A stretch of DNA of 36,428 nt from Formivibrio sp. (GTDB taxonomy: Bacteria > Pseudomonadota > Gammaproteobacteria > Burkholderiales > Chitinibacteraceae): NCBI GenBank assembly GCA_031291275.1, contig JARLJJ010000202.1, positions 1 to 36,428 of the forward strand, in the 5' to 3' direction. Position numbers and translations under genes: made by a program. This document shows positions 24,577 to 34,823 of the stretch, piece by piece. Each line of letters opens with the position of its first letter. Position 1 is the first letter of the stretch. The notes under the pieces are model-generated. The model had not been told where the DNA came from and did not search any database. It saw nothing but the letters and a program-made list of their open reading frames with translations.

Positions 24577-27500
24577 TTGAAAATAAAAACCCCGGTCTTG
24601 TTGTTCATTGTTGCCATGCTTGCGGTGCTGGTTGTGCTCGGCACGACGCTGTTGAACATACACAGTAGCCAGCTTGCAATCCGGCAACTTGAGGATCAAC
24701 GGACTTTGCGCTACCGATTGGCTGATGAGCTGCATAGCAGTTCGGATCAGCTTACCAGTATGGCGCGTGCCTATGTGGCTACCAGCGACAAACGTTTTGA
24801 AAGTTTTTATTACGAGATCGCGGATATCCGCAGTGGTAAAAAACCGCGCCCGTTGAACTACAACGGTAACTATTGGCAACAACGCTTGGCATCGCAGGAT
24901 AAGCCACAAGAGGGGGTACGCCTGTCTTATTACGACCAGCTACGCCAGAACAAACTTCCTGCGGACGATATTGCGTCCTTGATGGCAATACTGGCTCGGT
25001 CCGAAAAATTGATGGACGTTGACCTCAAGGCTATTGCAGCGATTAACGGCCAGCAACCCAACGCCGCGTTCTCTGCCGGTTTTCCTAATTTGCCCTTGGC
25101 TCTACACATGATGTATAGCCCGGCATACCTGAATGAACGCGCTGTGATCGGAGAGATGCTGCAACAGTTTTTGCAGCACGTAGATAGCGAAACTGACAAA
25201 CGCGTGGCGGAGCAGGTTCTTCATCAACGCAATTTGTTGCTGTTGGCTGGAGGATTGTCACTGATCGTGCTCGTGGCCTTGGGCATGCTTGCGGCCTGGA
25301 TTGAACGCCGATTGATTCATCCGATGGCGCGTATGGGAATGCAAGCCCAACAGATCGCCTTGGGTGATTATTCGGTGAGAACAGATGAATCCGGCGTGGC
25401 GGAAATCCAGCATCTCGCTCGCGCTTTCAACGACATGGCCAGTGCGATTGAGCAAGATGTACATGCCTTGCAATTGACCGAAGAGCGGCTGAGCTACTCC
25501 GAGCGACACTATCGGGCACTGTTTGATGGCGCTGTCGATGCAATCCTGATCCGGCCGCTAAATAAACCTTATGCGGACGTAAACCCTGCTGCATGCCGCT
25601 TGTTCGGATATAGCCGCGATGAATTGCTGGAGTTTTACCCGACGGATATTTTTGCGCCAGAAGCCTATCTGAGCGACGAAGAGCTACTGGCGCTGGTTCG
25701 TGAAAAAGGTTGGGCCTTGTTCGACTCGATGACGGTGACCAGCGAGGGATTGCGTGTCCCCATCGAAATCAGTGCCCGACTGGTGGAATACGATGGGGAA
25801 CCGGCCATTTTATCGATACACCGCGATATTTCAGAGCGGCTGCGTATGGAAAACAAACTGCGCCGTTCCAAAGAGTTCGCAGAACGCTTGATCGAAACCG
25901 CCAATGTGATGGTGGTTGGATTCGATAGGCGTGGGCATGTGCTGATTTTCAATGCTGCTGCAGAACGGTTGACTGGGTACGGGAGGGAAGATGTGCTCGG
26001 TAAAAACTGGTTTGAATTGATGGTGCCGCGAACCGCTTACCTCAGTACTCAAGAGCGAATTGGCAGAGTCCTGGGCGATGGACCATTTCAATTGGAGTTT
26101 GAAAGCCCTGTGACGACTCGACTGGGTGATGAACGCATTATTTCCTGGCAAAACAGTCGAGTGGTCGATATTGAGTCCGGTTTGTGTGCGATCTCCTTCG
26201 GTGTGGATGTAACAGAATTGCATGAGGCAGAAAAACGCTGGCGATTATTACTGGATAATTCACCTGTTCCGATGCTGGTCACTGACGGACGAAATAGTCA
26301 TGTGACCTTCGTCAATCGTCAATTCCGCGAGCAGATTGGCTATTCTCCTGAAGAAATTCAGGATATGGATCATTGGTGGCCCCTGGCATATCCCGATCCG
26401 GACTATCGCGAAATAATCAAGGCGCGCTGGGTAGAACGAGTTGATTATGCCTTGGAGACAGGGCAATCGCCTGAGCCGGACGAAGCCAGAATTCATTGCA
26501 AATCAGGTGAAGAGCGCAGTTTTGAAGTGCACCATAGTGCCATGGCCAATGTGCGCTTGAGTATGTTCGTGGATTTGAGCGAGCGTCGATTGGCTGAGCA
26601 GCAGATCGCTGAGTTGGGTGAACTCAGTCAGCAGGTGATTGAAAAAACTACTTCTGGAATTGTAGTGACTTCGGAAAATGGCGAGATTGTTCTTGCCAAT
26701 AAATCAGCCGAACATATCATGGGATCCGGCGATCGGAGCTTGATCGGTTTCAATCTGATCAATAGCGCACATTCTGAGAAAAGCGGGATCACAGTTTTGG
26801 CGAATGAAGTGCTGCAGTCCGGTATTCCAAAGCATTTTGAAGGTCCTCTTACTGCTTTGTTTGGGCGGTCTGCCTGGATGTCGATTGATTTTATCCGTAT
26901 CCGTATGCGCGGTGAGAATCTGCTACTGGTGGTAGCCAGCGATTTGTCGGATTTCAAGGCGGCCGAAGAAATCTTGCGCGAAGCGAAACGGGCCGCAGAA
27001 AACGCCAATCGTTCCAAGAGCGAATTCATTGCCAATATGAGTCATGAGATTCGTACGCCAATGAATGCAGTGATCGGCTTGGCACAGCTTGCATTGTCAA
27101 CTGACCTCAATTTGAAGCAACGCGATTACTTGCAGAAAATCCACCTTTCTTCGCGTTCCTTGCTGGGCATTCTTAACGATATTCTTGATTACTCCAAAAT
27201 CGAAGCCGGACGCCTGGAGATTGAATCGGTTGAATTCAATCTGGATGAGGTGCTGCAAAACATCACCAATCTCTTTATCTTCTCCGCTGAAGAAAAAGGG
27301 ATCGAGATGGTTTATGCCATTGATCCTGGATTGCCGCTAACGCTCAAGGGCGATCCACTTCGGATCGGACAGGTGCTATCGAATCTTGTCGGCAATGCCA
27401 TTAAATTTACCGAGCATGGTGAGATTACCATTACTGTGCGGGCGGCATCCCAAGGCGAAAGTGTGGAGCTACTGGAGTGTAGCGTACGGGATACCGGGAT

Positions 27501-29196
27501 CGGCATGACTGCCGAACAGTTGCGACACCTGTTTGAACCCTTCAGTCAAGGCGATGGTTCGATTACTCGCCGGTATGGGGGGTCCGGGTTGGGGTTGGCA
27601 ATTAGCCAGCGTCTGGTGCATATGATGGGCGGCGAAATCACAGTCGAGAGCGAGGCGGGAGTTGGCAGTACCTTCCGCTTTACAGCGCATTGTGAGGTCA
27701 CCCCCTCGGCACAGGGACGGGCTCGTCCGGCATTTGAACATTTGCAGGTGCTGGTGGTGGACGATCTGGCCTCTTCGCGCGAAATGCTTCGCCAGATATT
27801 GGAAGCGTGGGGGTATGGCGTGCTTCTTGCTGCTTCAGAGGCAGAAGCAGTGCAATGTATACAGTCATCCCCTGTCACGATTGACTTGGCGCTGCTTGAT
27901 TGGAAAATGCCCGGGATTGATGGAATGGTGCTGGTTGATCGTATGCGTGCCGGTCAACGTGAAATGGGCATTGCTCATCCTTTGCCTCTCATGGTCATGG
28001 CTTCGACGAGCCATCGCGATGAAGCATCTCAAGCCGCTGAAGCAGCAGGGAATGCCGTGGTATTACTCAAGCCGGTAACGCCATCGGGCTTGTTTGATGC
28101 GCTGGTCAACCTCTTGTCCGGCGGTGGCCGTCTGCCTGCGCTTCATGTCGATGATGAAGTTACCGGGCCGCACGGACTGGCAGGGGCGCGGATTCTTCTT
28201 GTCGAGGATAACGCAATCAATCAGCAAGTAGCCCGCGAGTTTCTGGCTCAGGTTGGAATGCAAGTCGTGCTGGCGAATAATGGGCAGGAAGCGCTTGATT
28301 GGCTGGCACGGGAATCGTTCGATGCCGTGTTGATGGATATTCATATGCCAGAAATGAACGGGCTTGAAGCCACGCGCAGACTACGAGCCGATCCGCGGTG
28401 GAAAGACTTGCCCGTGCTGGCTATGACGGCCGCGGTGTTGCCAGAGGATCGCGAAGCGTGTTCGGCGGCAGGCATGAATGACTATGTGCCCAAGCCGATT
28501 GATCGAGAAAAATTGCTGAGTGTGTTGCAACGCTGGATTCGACCCAATGAGCCTGCTTTGGCGCAGTTGCCCAAGCCGAACATTCAAGGTGAGCCGGGGG
28601 AAGGTATCCTCGATTTGCCTGGTTTTGACCTGGCGCGAATTATTCAGGTGACTGGGGGGGACTTCGCCTTTTTTTATCGCTTGCTGGCGTACTTCGCGGG
28701 GGACTTCGCCGATTTTCGTGAGAGGTTGACTGAAAAGCTTGCTGAAGGCGACTGGTCGGGTGCACGCAGTCTGGTGCATGCACTCAAAGGCGCATCCGGC
28801 AATCTGGGGGCGGAGCGCTTGTACCAAGCCGCTTGTCGGTTGGAGTCTGAGTTGCGGGCAGAAGTCGCGCCGGCCTCCCTTTCCGATTTTATGTTGGCGC
28901 TGAGTGCCGCGCTGCAGGTTGCCCGAGCCTGGCCGCCAGGAGGCGATCCTTGTGCCGAAGGAGAAACGCTGGATGTGGAAAAATGCCGCCTATTATTGGG
29001 TCGGCTTGCAATGTTGCTGGAAGAGCAGGAATTGGTGCCGGAGGCGTTGCAGCAGGAATTGATGCAGCGGTTTGCCGACTATCCCTTGCCAGTGCAACGC
29101 TTGTTGCGTGCGCTAAATGCGTTCAATTATGCTGTTGCCAAAGAAGAGTGGCAGGTATTGGCAAACATGATGGGCATGACTGAGGGGGCATTGTGA
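24577..29196 (+). CDS. Hybrid sensor histidine kinase with HAMP, four PAS, two receiver and Hpt domains
   Basis: The likely start is TTG at 24577-24579 because GGAG lies 6 nt upstream; the next ATG (residue 14) is inside the first membrane helix. The 1539 residues run: membrane helix (about 6-26), extracytoplasmic sensor (27-217), second helix (about 220-241), HAMP (243-296), four PAS-like domains (about 307-425, 431-549, 555-665, 675-790), HisKA with phospho-acceptor H823 in '[12 protein letters not shown]', ATPase ('[12 protein letters not shown]', 'DTGIGM', 'GSGLGLAI'), receiver 1 (D1062/D1063, acceptor D1108), receiver 2 (acceptor D1254 in '[11 protein letters not shown]') and Hpt (H1401 in '[13 protein letters not shown]'). 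All phosphorelay residues are present. The sensor domain is not recognised. Its stop overlaps the start of the diguanylate cyclase gene, so the two probably form one signalling unit. Confidence 0.93.
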   Translation: MKIKTPVLLFIVAMLAVLVVLGTTLLNIHSSQLAIRQLEDQRTLRYRLADELHSSSDQLTSMARAYVATSDKRFESFYYEIADIRSGKKPRPLNYNGNYWQQRLASQDKPQEGVRLSYYDQLRQNKLPADDIASLMAILARSEKLMDVDLKAIAAINGQQPNAAFSAGFPNLPLALHMMYSPAYLNERAVIGEMLQQFLQHVDSETDKRVAEQVLHQRNLLLLAGGLSLIVLVALGMLAAWIERRLIHPMARMGMQAQQIALGDYSVRTDESGVAEIQHLARAFNDMASAIEQDVHALQLTEERLSYSERHYRALFDGAVDAILIRPLNKPYADVNPAACRLFGYSRDELLEFYPTDIFAPEAYLSDEELLALVREKGWALFDSMTVTSEGLRVPIEISARLVEYDGEPAILSIHRDISERLRMENKLRRSKEFAERLIETANVMVVGFDRRGHVLIFNAAAERLTGYGREDVLGKNWFELMVPRTAYLSTQERIGRVLGDGPFQLEFESPVTTRLGDERIISWQNSRVVDIESGLCAISFGVDVTELHEAEKRWRLLLDNSPVPMLVTDGRNSHVTFVNRQFREQIGYSPEEIQDMDHWWPLAYPDPDYREIIKARWVERVDYALETGQSPEPDEARIHCKSGEERSFEVHHSAMANVRLSMFVDLSERRLAEQQIAELGELSQQVIEKTTSGIVVTSENGEIVLANKSAEHIMGSGDRSLIGFNLINSAHSEKSGITVLANEVLQSGIPKHFEGPLTALFGRSAWMSIDFIRIRMRGENLLLVVASDLSDFKAAEEILREAKRAAENANRSKSEFIANMSHEIRTPMNAVIGLAQLALSTDLNLKQRDYLQKIHLSSRSLLGILNDILDYSKIEAGRLEIESVEFNLDEVLQNITNLFIFSAEEKGIEMVYAIDPGLPLTLKGDPLRIGQVLSNLVGNAIKFTEHGEITITVRAASQGESVELLECSVRDTGIGMTAEQLRHLFEPFSQGDGSITRRYGGSGLGLAISQRLVHMMGGEITVESEAGVGSTFRFTAHCEVTPSAQGRARPAFEHLQVLVVDDLASSREMLRQILEAWGYGVLLAASEAEAVQCIQSSPVTIDLALLDWKMPGIDGMVLVDRMRAGQREMGIAHPLPLMVMASTSHRDEASQAAEAAGNAVVLLKPVTPSGLFDALVNLLSGGGRLPALHVDDEVTGPHGLAGARILLVEDNAINQQVAREFLAQVGMQVVLANNGQEALDWLARESFDAVLMDIHMPEMNGLEATRRLRADPRWKDLPVLAMTAAVLPEDREACSAAGMNDYVPKPIDREKLLSVLQRWIRPNEPALAQLPKPNIQGEPGEGILDLPGFDLARIIQVTGGDFAFFYRLLAYFAGDFADFRERLTEKLAEGDWSGARSLVHALKGASGNLGAERLYQAACRLESELRAEVAPASLSDFMLALSAALQVARAWPPGGDPCAEGETLDVEKCRLLLGRLAMLLEEQELVPEALQQELMQRFADYPLPVQRLLRALNAFNYAVAKEEWQVLANMMGMTEGAL

Positions 29197-30119
29197 TGGA
29201 AGAAATAGCCAAGCCGATTGTTCTGATTGTCGATGACGTGGCGGCCAATATCCAGATACTGGCTGAAGCACTCAAGGCTGACTATCGCATACGTGTCGCC
29301 AGCAGTGGTGAAGATGCCTTGCGTATCGTGAAGCGCTCACCACAGCCGGATTTGATTTTGCTCGATGTGATGATGCCAAACATGGATGGCTATGAGGTCT
29401 GCCGACGTCTCAAGCGCGATGAGAGTACCCAAGATATTCCGGTTATTTTTGTGACGGCTCGCGATGAAAATGAAGATGAGGAATACGGACTGAATCTGGG
29501 GGCCGTGGATTATATAGTCAAACCCTATCACTTGCCGATTGTCCGGGCGCGTGTGCATAACCATGTCTTACTCAAGCAAAAAAATGATTTGTTGGAAAAG
29601 CTGGCGCTGATCGATGGCTTGACGGGGATTCCCAATCGCCGTCATTTTGACGAACGATTCGAGGTGGAGTGGAAACGCGCCGTGCGCGATGGTCAACCGC
29701 TATCCTTGGTGATGGGGGACGTTGACCACTTCAAGTTGTTTAATGACCGATATGGCCATGGCGCCGGGGATGCTTGTTTGCGTGCCGTGGCGCGTGCCTT
29801 GCTGATTTCATTGACGCGCCCCGGAGATATGCTGGCCCGTTACGGTGGGGAGGAATTTGTCGTACTTTTGCCAGATACGGATCTGGGCGGAGCATGGCAG
29901 GTGGCGGAGCGGATGCGTCGGCAAGTGAAAGAACTTAATTTGCCTCATGACCACTCTGATGCGCATGTTGTGACCATCAGTCTAGGATTGACATCGTTGA
30001 TGCCAGGGCAAGGGGATCAAATGACGCCATCCATGTTGCTGGACAAGGCCGATGCCGGTTTGTACCAAGCCAAGTCCAACGGACGTGATCAGGTCGGTTC
30101 AGTGGACGAAATGTCATGA
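29196..30119 (+). CDS. Response regulator with GGDEF domain (PleD-like diguanylate cyclase)
   Basis: This 307-residue protein has an N-terminal receiver (about 8-125; 'LIVDDVAANIQIL', acceptor D57 in 'LILLDVMMPNMDGYEV', 'IFVTARDE', 'DYIVKPY') and a C-terminal GGDEF domain (about 140-300). The active-site motif is GGEEF at 217-221, preceded by 'RPGD' at 208-211 exactly five residues upstream. That is the RxxD inhibitory site, so the enzyme should make cyclic di-GMP and be feedback inhibited. The ATG at 29196 shares one base with the kinase stop and has GAGGGG about 7 nt upstream; a GTG at 29193 is a less well spaced alternative. Coupling to the kinase suggests that it is phosphorylated through the Hpt domain. 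Confidence 0.93.
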   Translation: MEEIAKPIVLIVDDVAANIQILAEALKADYRIRVASSGEDALRIVKRSPQPDLILLDVMMPNMDGYEVCRRLKRDESTQDIPVIFVTARDENEDEEYGLNLGAVDYIVKPYHLPIVRARVHNHVLLKQKNDLLEKLALIDGLTGIPNRRHFDERFEVEWKRAVRDGQPLSLVMGDVDHFKLFNDRYGHGAGDACLRAVARALLISLTRPGDMLARYGGEEFVVLLPDTDLGGAWQVAERMRRQVKELNLPHDHSDAHVVTISLGLTSLMPGQGDQMTPSMLLDKADAGLYQAKSNGRDQVGSVDEMS

Positions 30120-30134
30120 AGCGGATGGTACGGA

Positions 30135-30173
30135 AAAGCAAAACGGCCAGCATGGTGCTGGCCGTTTTGCTTT
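30135..30173. terminator. Bidirectional terminator between the diguanylate cyclase gene and alaS
   Basis: An 18-bp perfect inverted repeat, from AAAGCAAAACGGCC at 30135 to GGCCGTTTTGCTTT ending at 30173, has a 3-nt centre. It starts 15 bp after one stop codon and ends 9 bp before the other. The A/T-rich ends provide T-containing tails on both strands, as expected for convergent genes. Confidence 0.85.
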
Positions 30174-30182
30174 GATACCCTG

Positions 30183-32813
30183 TTAAAGTTTTGCGCGGAC
30201 CCAGTCGCTGACCGAAAGCAGGGCTGCCGCCAGATATTCCGGTTGCGTGCCTCCGGCCTGTGCCATGTCAGGACGGCCACCACCTTTTCCGCCGACCTGT
30301 TGGGCGACAAAGTTGACGAGCTCACCGGCCTTGATCTTGGCAGTTGTATCGGCGGTTACGCCGGCAATCAATGTGACCTTGCCGTCTGCAACCGAAGCCA
30401 GCACAATCGCGGCGGTTTTTAGCTTGTCTTTCAATTTGTCGAGGGTTTCACGCAGCGCAGTCGTGTCGGCGCCTTCCAGTTGCGCGGCCAGTACTTTCAC
30501 TCCGTTGATTTCGATAGCGGCATCGGCGATTTCATCGCCTTGGCTTGCCGCCAGTTTGGCTTTCAGGCGGGCGAGTTCCTTTTCCAGACTCTTAACGTGA
30601 TCCTGGATGCGACCAAGCTTGCCGACGAGTTCGCCTGGTTGGGCTTGTGCCAGAGCCAATGCTTCCTTGGTTTCGCGTTCCTGGGCTTGTACCAAGGTCA
30701 GTGCACCTTCGCCGGTCACGGCTTCAATCCGGCGCACGCCTGCGGCAACGCCGCCTTCGGATGTGATTTTGAAGAAACCGACATCGCCAGTACGTTCGAT
30801 ATGGGTGCCACCACACAGTTCGGTCGAAAATTCGCCCATCTTGACCACGCGTACTTCATCGCCATACTTCTCGCCGAACAATGCCATGGCACCGGCCTTG
30901 ATTGCATCGTCATAGCCCATGCTGGCAATAGCTACCGGGTGGTTATGCATGATGACGTGGTTGACCAGTTGCTCGACCTTGGCGATCTCCTCTGCGGTCA
31001 CGGCTTTCGGGTGCGAGAAGTCAAAACGGGTGCGCTCCCAAGTGACGAGCGAGCCTTTTTGCTCGACATGTTTGCCCAGAACGTCGCGCAATGCGGCATG
31101 CAGCAAGTGGGTAGCCGAGTGATTGCGCGTCGTGGCGGTACGCTTGTGCAGGTCGATAGTGGCCGTGACCGTGTCGCCGACTTTGAGGCCGCCCCGCGAC
31201 AGTTTGCCTTGATGGCCAAAAACGTCGGCTTTCACCTTTTGCGTGTCGGTTACGTCGAACAGGGCATCCACGCCACCTGTGGCGAAGATTTCGCCCACGT
31301 CGCCCGATTGTCCGCCGGATTCGGCATAGAACGGGGTGTGGTCAAGCACGATCACGCCTTCGTCGCCGGCCTTCAGTTCGGATACGGGGTCGCTGCCTTT
31401 GTAGAGCGCGAGTACCGTGGCTTCGCGGCTGGTCTCGTTGTAGCCGTGGAAGCAGGAAGCTGCACCTTCATAGGCCAGACCTGCGGCCATCTTGAAGTGG
31501 CCGGCGGCCTTGGATTGCTGGCGCTGGGCTTCGAGTGCGGCTTCAAAACCGGCCATGTCGACACCCAAGCCGCGCTCGCGGCAGATGTCGGCGGTCAGGT
31601 CGATCGGAAAACCGAACGTATCGGCCAGCTTGAAGGCGGTCGCGCCATCGAGCACGGTTTTCCCGCCGGCCAGTGCCTGTTCCAGCAGTTCCATGCCGTG
31701 GTTGACGGTCTTGCCGAAGAGTTCTTCTTCCAGCTTCAGCGCGTCTTCGATCTGTGCCTGGCGGCTGCGCAGTTCCGGATAGGCATCGCCCATCAAGTCG
31801 GCCAGCGGGGCGACCAGTTTGTAGAAGAACAGGCCTTTCTGGCCCAGCTTGTAACCATGGCGGATCGCGCGGCGGATGATCCGGCGCAGTACGTAGCCGC
31901 GGCCATCGTTGGCGGGCAGTGCGCCGTCGGCAATCAGGAAGGCGCAAGCGCGGATATGGTCGGCGATGACCTTGAGCGACGGGGTTTCCTGGTTGTATTC
32001 GACGCCGGTCACCTTGGCCGCGGCCTTGAGCAGGTCGACGAACAGATCAATCTCGTAGTTGGCGTGCACTTTCTGCATCACTGCGGAAATGCGCTCCAGG
32101 CCCATGCCGGTATCGACCGAGGGCTTGGGCAGGGGATGCATCACGCCGGCTTCGTCGCGGTTGAACTGCATGAACACGTTGTTCCAGATCTCGATGTAGC
32201 GGTCGCCGTCTTCTTCCGGGGTGCCCGGCAATCCGCCCGGAATATGAGCGCCGTGATCGTAGAAGATTTCGCTACACGGGCCGCACGGGCCGGTGTCGCC
32301 CATCGCCCAGAAGTTGTCCGAGGCGTACTTCGCGCCCTTGTTATCGCCGATGCGGATGATGCGGTCTGCGGTGAGGCCGACGTCCTTGTGCCAGATATCG
32401 AAGGCTTCATCGTCGGTGGCGTAGATGGTGACCCAGAGCTTTTCCTTGGGCAGGTTCATCCAGGCCGGGGAGGTCAGGAATTCCCAGGCGAAGAGGATCG
32501 CATCGCGCTTGAAATAGTCGCCAAAGCTGAAGTTGCCCAGCATTTCAAAGAAGGTATGGTGGCGTGCGGTATAGCCGACGTTTTCCAGATCGTTGTGCTT
32601 GCCGCCGGCGCGTACGCATTTTTGCGAGGTGGTCGCACGGTTGTACGGGCGCTTGTCAAAACCGAGGAACACGTCCTTGAACTGGTTCATTCCGGCGTTG
32701 GTAAACAGGATGGTCGGATCGTTGGCGGGAATCAGCGACGATGAGGCGACGATCTGGTGGCCCTTCTGGGCGAAGAAATCAAGGAACTTCTGGCGAATTT
32801 CGGCGGATTTCAT
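30183..32813 (-). CDS. alaS: Alanyl-tRNA synthetase
   Basis: AlaS charges tRNA-Ala and edits mischarged Ser and Gly. The 876-residue length is standard. Class II synthetase features include '[34 protein letters not shown]' near the N terminus, '[26 protein letters not shown]' and '[11 protein letters not shown]' (around residue 240). The editing domain keeps its zinc ligands: HxxxH in '[12 protein letters not shown]' (around 565) and CxxxH in '[11 protein letters not shown]' (around 665). The C-terminal DHHA1-like part has '[18 protein letters not shown]'. The Shine-Dalgarno is weak. It is downstream of the MFS gene by 61 bp in the same direction. No alanine-specific leader is visible. Confidence 0.97.
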   Translation of the reverse strand: MKSAEIRQKFLDFFAQKGHQIVASSSLIPANDPTILFTNAGMNQFKDVFLGFDKRPYNRATTSQKCVRAGGKHNDLENVGYTARHHTFFEMLGNFSFGDYFKRDAILFAWEFLTSPAWMNLPKEKLWVTIYATDDEAFDIWHKDVGLTADRIIRIGDNKGAKYASDNFWAMGDTGPCGPCSEIFYDHGAHIPGGLPGTPEEDGDRYIEIWNNVFMQFNRDEAGVMHPLPKPSVDTGMGLERISAVMQKVHANYEIDLFVDLLKAAAKVTGVEYNQETPSLKVIADHIRACAFLIADGALPANDGRGYVLRRIIRRAIRHGYKLGQKGLFFYKLVAPLADLMGDAYPELRSRQAQIEDALKLEEELFGKTVNHGMELLEQALAGGKTVLDGATAFKLADTFGFPIDLTADICRERGLGVDMAGFEAALEAQRQQSKAAGHFKMAAGLAYEGAASCFHGYNETSREATVLALYKGSDPVSELKAGDEGVIVLDHTPFYAESGGQSGDVGEIFATGGVDALFDVTDTQKVKADVFGHQGKLSRGGLKVGDTVTATIDLHKRTATTRNHSATHLLHAALRDVLGKHVEQKGSLVTWERTRFDFSHPKAVTAEEIAKVEQLVNHVIMHNHPVAIASMGYDDAIKAGAMALFGEKYGDEVRVVKMGEFSTELCGGTHIERTGDVGFFKITSEGGVAAGVRRIEAVTGEGALTLVQAQERETKEALALAQAQPGELVGKLGRIQDHVKSLEKELARLKAKLAASQGDEIADAAIEINGVKVLAAQLEGADTTALRETLDKLKDKLKTAAIVLASVADGKVTLIAGVTADTTAKIKAGELVNFVAQQVGGKGGGRPDMAQAGGTQPEYLAAALLSVSDWVRAKL

Positions 32814-32874
32814 GGCAATTCAGCCTGCAAAAAAGTGAGCGATAAGGGTCGGGATTCTAAAGGAAAAGCGCTCT

Positions 32875-34074
32875 CTACGGGAGAGGGCCGAGGGGCTTGG
32901 CTACCAATGTTCGATACAGGATCAGGCTACTGACACCGCATAGCGCCATGATGCCGGTCATGGGCAAGGCGCTTTTGGCATGCATCAGGCCAATAGCGGT
33001 ACTTGCCAGCGTGGCGAGGCTGAATTGCAAGCTGCCCATCAAGGCCGAAGCTAATCCAGCGCGATGCCCCTGTTTGGCCAGCGCATTGGCGGTGGTATTG
33101 GGGCTGATAAAGCCCAGGCTCATCATGTATCCAAATAGCCCTATTAGTAGTAATGGTAGTCCGCCCAACCCGGTTGTGCCGGAAAGAAGTAGAACCAGCC
33201 CGAAGCCTGCTGGGGCCCAAGATGCGCGCCGCAAGATGTTTTCGATACGGTACTTGCGCAAGAGGTGGGCATTGACTTGCGATGCTGTGATGTAGGCGAA
33301 CGCATTGCTGCCGAATACCCAGCCGAAATGGTGGGCAGGGATGTGCCACAGCTCGATGATGACAAATGGCGAGCCTGCTATATAGGTAAACATTCCGGAT
33401 TGAGCCAGGCCACCAGCGAGGACGTTACCGATAAAGCTGCGGTCCTTGCATAAACCGCCATAGCTTTTCAATGTGGTGAGGGGATGCAACCTTTGGCTGG
33501 GGTTGGCCGGGTGAGACTCTTCCAGGCCGAAGTGAATGGAGATCAGGCAGAACGTGCCATAAACCGCCATGCACCAGAAAATACCGTGCCAACTGGAGAA
33601 TTGCAAAATCCAGCCACCCAGGATGGGTGCCAGGATTGGCGCAATGCCCATGACAAGCATCAATAGAGAAAACGCACGTGCAGCCCCTTGTGCTTCAAAG
33701 TGATCGCGCACAATCGCACGCGGAACCACCATACCGGCGCAGCCGCCGAGTGCCTGAATAAAACGACAGAAAATAAGCATCTCAATATTGGTCGACAAGG
33801 CACAACCTACAGTGGCAAGCAAATACAGCGCTAAGCCGCCATATAGTGGGGGCTTGCGGCCGAAGCGATCAGCAATCGGGCCGTAAAAAGCCTGTCCGAG
33901 TGCGAGTCCAATAAAAAAAGCCGCCAGGGTAAATTGCACAGCGCCATCGCTGGTTGCGAGTGCTGCTGCAATGCTTGGGAAACTTGGCAGATACATGTCG
34001 ATGGAGAGTGGGCCAACGGCAGTGAGGCAGCCCAGTAACAAGAAAAAAACTGGCCGGTAATCGGATTTCTTCAT
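32875..34074 (-). CDS. MFS transporter, Bcr/CflA drug-resistance type
   Basis: The 399-residue protein has about 12 hydrophobic segments and the hallmark DHA1/Bcr-CflA sequence: 'AVGPLSIDMYLPSFPSIAAAL' in helix 1, 'GLALGQAFYGPIADRFGRKPPLYGGL' (motif A between helices 2 and 3), 'RFIQALGGCAGMVVPRAIVRD' (helix 4) and 'MGIAPILAPILGGWI' (motif C, helix 5), which is characteristic of antiporters. It should sit in the inner membrane and export small compounds by proton exchange; the substrate is unknown (relatives handle bicyclomycin, chloramphenicol, sulfonamides or cysteine). No adjacent MarR or TetR regulator is present. It is divergent from the 2-hydroxycarboxylate transporter and lies directly upstream of alaS. 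Confidence 0.88.
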   Translation of the reverse strand: MKKSDYRPVFFLLLGCLTAVGPLSIDMYLPSFPSIAAALATSDGAVQFTLAAFFIGLALGQAFYGPIADRFGRKPPLYGGLALYLLATVGCALSTNIEMLIFCRFIQALGGCAGMVVPRAIVRDHFEAQGAARAFSLLMLVMGIAPILAPILGGWILQFSSWHGIFWCMAVYGTFCLISIHFGLEESHPANPSQRLHPLTTLKSYGGLCKDRSFIGNVLAGGLAQSGMFTYIAGSPFVIIELWHIPAHHFGWVFGSNAFAYITASQVNAHLLRKYRIENILRRASWAPAGFGLVLLLSGTTGLGGLPLLLIGLFGYMMSLGFISPNTTANALAKQGHRAGLASALMGSLQFSLATLASTAIGLMHAKSALPMTGIMALCGVSSLILYRTLVAKPLGPLP

Positions 34075-34451
34075 GAAGAACAGTGATCAGGAGGTAGCAA
34101 TGGTCTGCTATTGGAGCAGATTTTCCTGATTGCGTGAGGGAAATCTTGTCCCGGGGCGCTGGCAAAATCACCAGCCGTCTGCTTTGGCCTTGATCCCTAC
34201 TTATGTGAACTCACCGCATTCACAATTTCACTCTATTTCTGCCTGTTTTTACAAAGAAAAATCGCAGTAATGGTCGCTGATGACGCCAAAGCTTTTGGTT
34301 GAGATCAAAGATAAGGGATTCTTTGCGGAAATCGAACTTAACAAGCCAAATTTGTGTGCACAAAGTGTGCCGTATCAACGTAATGGAGCGGTTTTGTTGG
34401 TACTTTTCCCAATTAGTGCGAATTATTGTGGTGATATTTACGTAATAAATT
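34075..34451. other. Intergenic stretch upstream of the sigma-54 region
   Basis: There is no convincing gene; one 73-codon open frame (34280-34501) lacks a ribosome site and resembles nothing known. The only clear structure is a palindrome, TTTGTGTGCACAAA at 34351-34364, which could be an operator for either divergent gene. Confidence 0.4.
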
Positions 34452-34467
34452 GTTCGGATTTCCGAAC
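34452..34467 (+). promoter_or_regulatory. Palindromic upstream activator site
   Basis: GTTCGGATTTCCGAAC is a perfect inverted repeat with 7-bp arms and a 2-bp centre. A half-site TCCGAA recurs at 34485-34490. It is centred about 130 bp before the predicted transcription start, a usual distance for a sigma-54 activator of the DctD/NtrC type. The protein that binds is unknown. Confidence 0.55.
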
Positions 34468-34533
34468 GTTGCGCATGTGCTCTATCCGAATAACTGTATG
34501 AGTGCTGTGGTTTTAATTTATTTTAATATTTAA

Positions 34534-34546
34534 AATCAATGTGTTG
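34534..34546 (+). promoter_or_regulatory. IHF binding site
   Basis: AATCAATGTGTTG matches the IHF consensus WATCAANNNNTTR at every defined position and has an A/T-rich flank immediately upstream (34511-34533). It lies between the palindrome and the -24/-12 promoter, where IHF bends DNA for sigma-54 activation. Confidence 0.65.
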
Positions 34547-34562
34547 ATTGTTTTTAAGGTCC

Positions 34563-34578
34563 TGGCACGGCTTGTGCA
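34563..34578 (+). promoter_or_regulatory. Sigma-54 (-24/-12) promoter of the 2-hydroxycarboxylate transporter
   Basis: TGGCACGGCTTGTGCA carries the invariant GG (34564-34565) and GC (34576-34577) exactly 12 bases apart and matches the TGGCACG-N4-TTGCA consensus except for one T in the -12 element. Transcription should start near 34589, leaving a leader of about 235 nt. Confidence 0.75.
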
Positions 34579-34588
34579 TTGTATGTAG

Positions 34589-34823
34589 CGCAATGAGTAT
34601 GGCTACATTATTCCTGATGCGGCAGAAATCGTGACAGGGAGTGGAAGATCCAGATTGACATTGATGGTATGGGCGATCTGGAAATCGTTGCAGGGGTGCG
34701 TATTTCACACGCTTGATGGTCTGAAGCCTGGAAAGGCAAAAACAGCATCCCGGTGAAATGGTAGTTGCCTGTTCCACTTTTTGCCCGACATGAAGATCGG
34801 GCACCTTCGAGGAGAAGTTGTAA
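34589..34823 (+). other. Long 5' leader of the transporter mRNA
   Basis: This predicted untranslated leader contains several short inverted repeats: CCAGAT/ATCTGG (34650-34655, 34676-34681), GCCT/AGGC (34726-34737) and GCCCGA/TCGGGC (34783-34802), the last only 8 bp before the GGAG ribosome site. I recognise no known riboswitch. The final hairpin could affect ribosome access. Confidence 0.35.

Noticed and set aside
30480..32744. 754-codon open frame on the plus strand across alaS
   Set aside because: It is antisense to the whole conserved alaS gene, has low-complexity composition and no ribosome site; it results from codon bias of alaS.
34280..34501. 73-codon open frame upstream of the transporter
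   Set aside because: No ribosome site, no recognisable similarity, and it overlaps the palindromic activator site.
34593..34634. 13-codon leader frame (MSMATLFLMRQKS) in the transporter leader
   Set aside because: No Shine-Dalgarno and no run of regulatory codons; an attenuator peptide cannot be supported.
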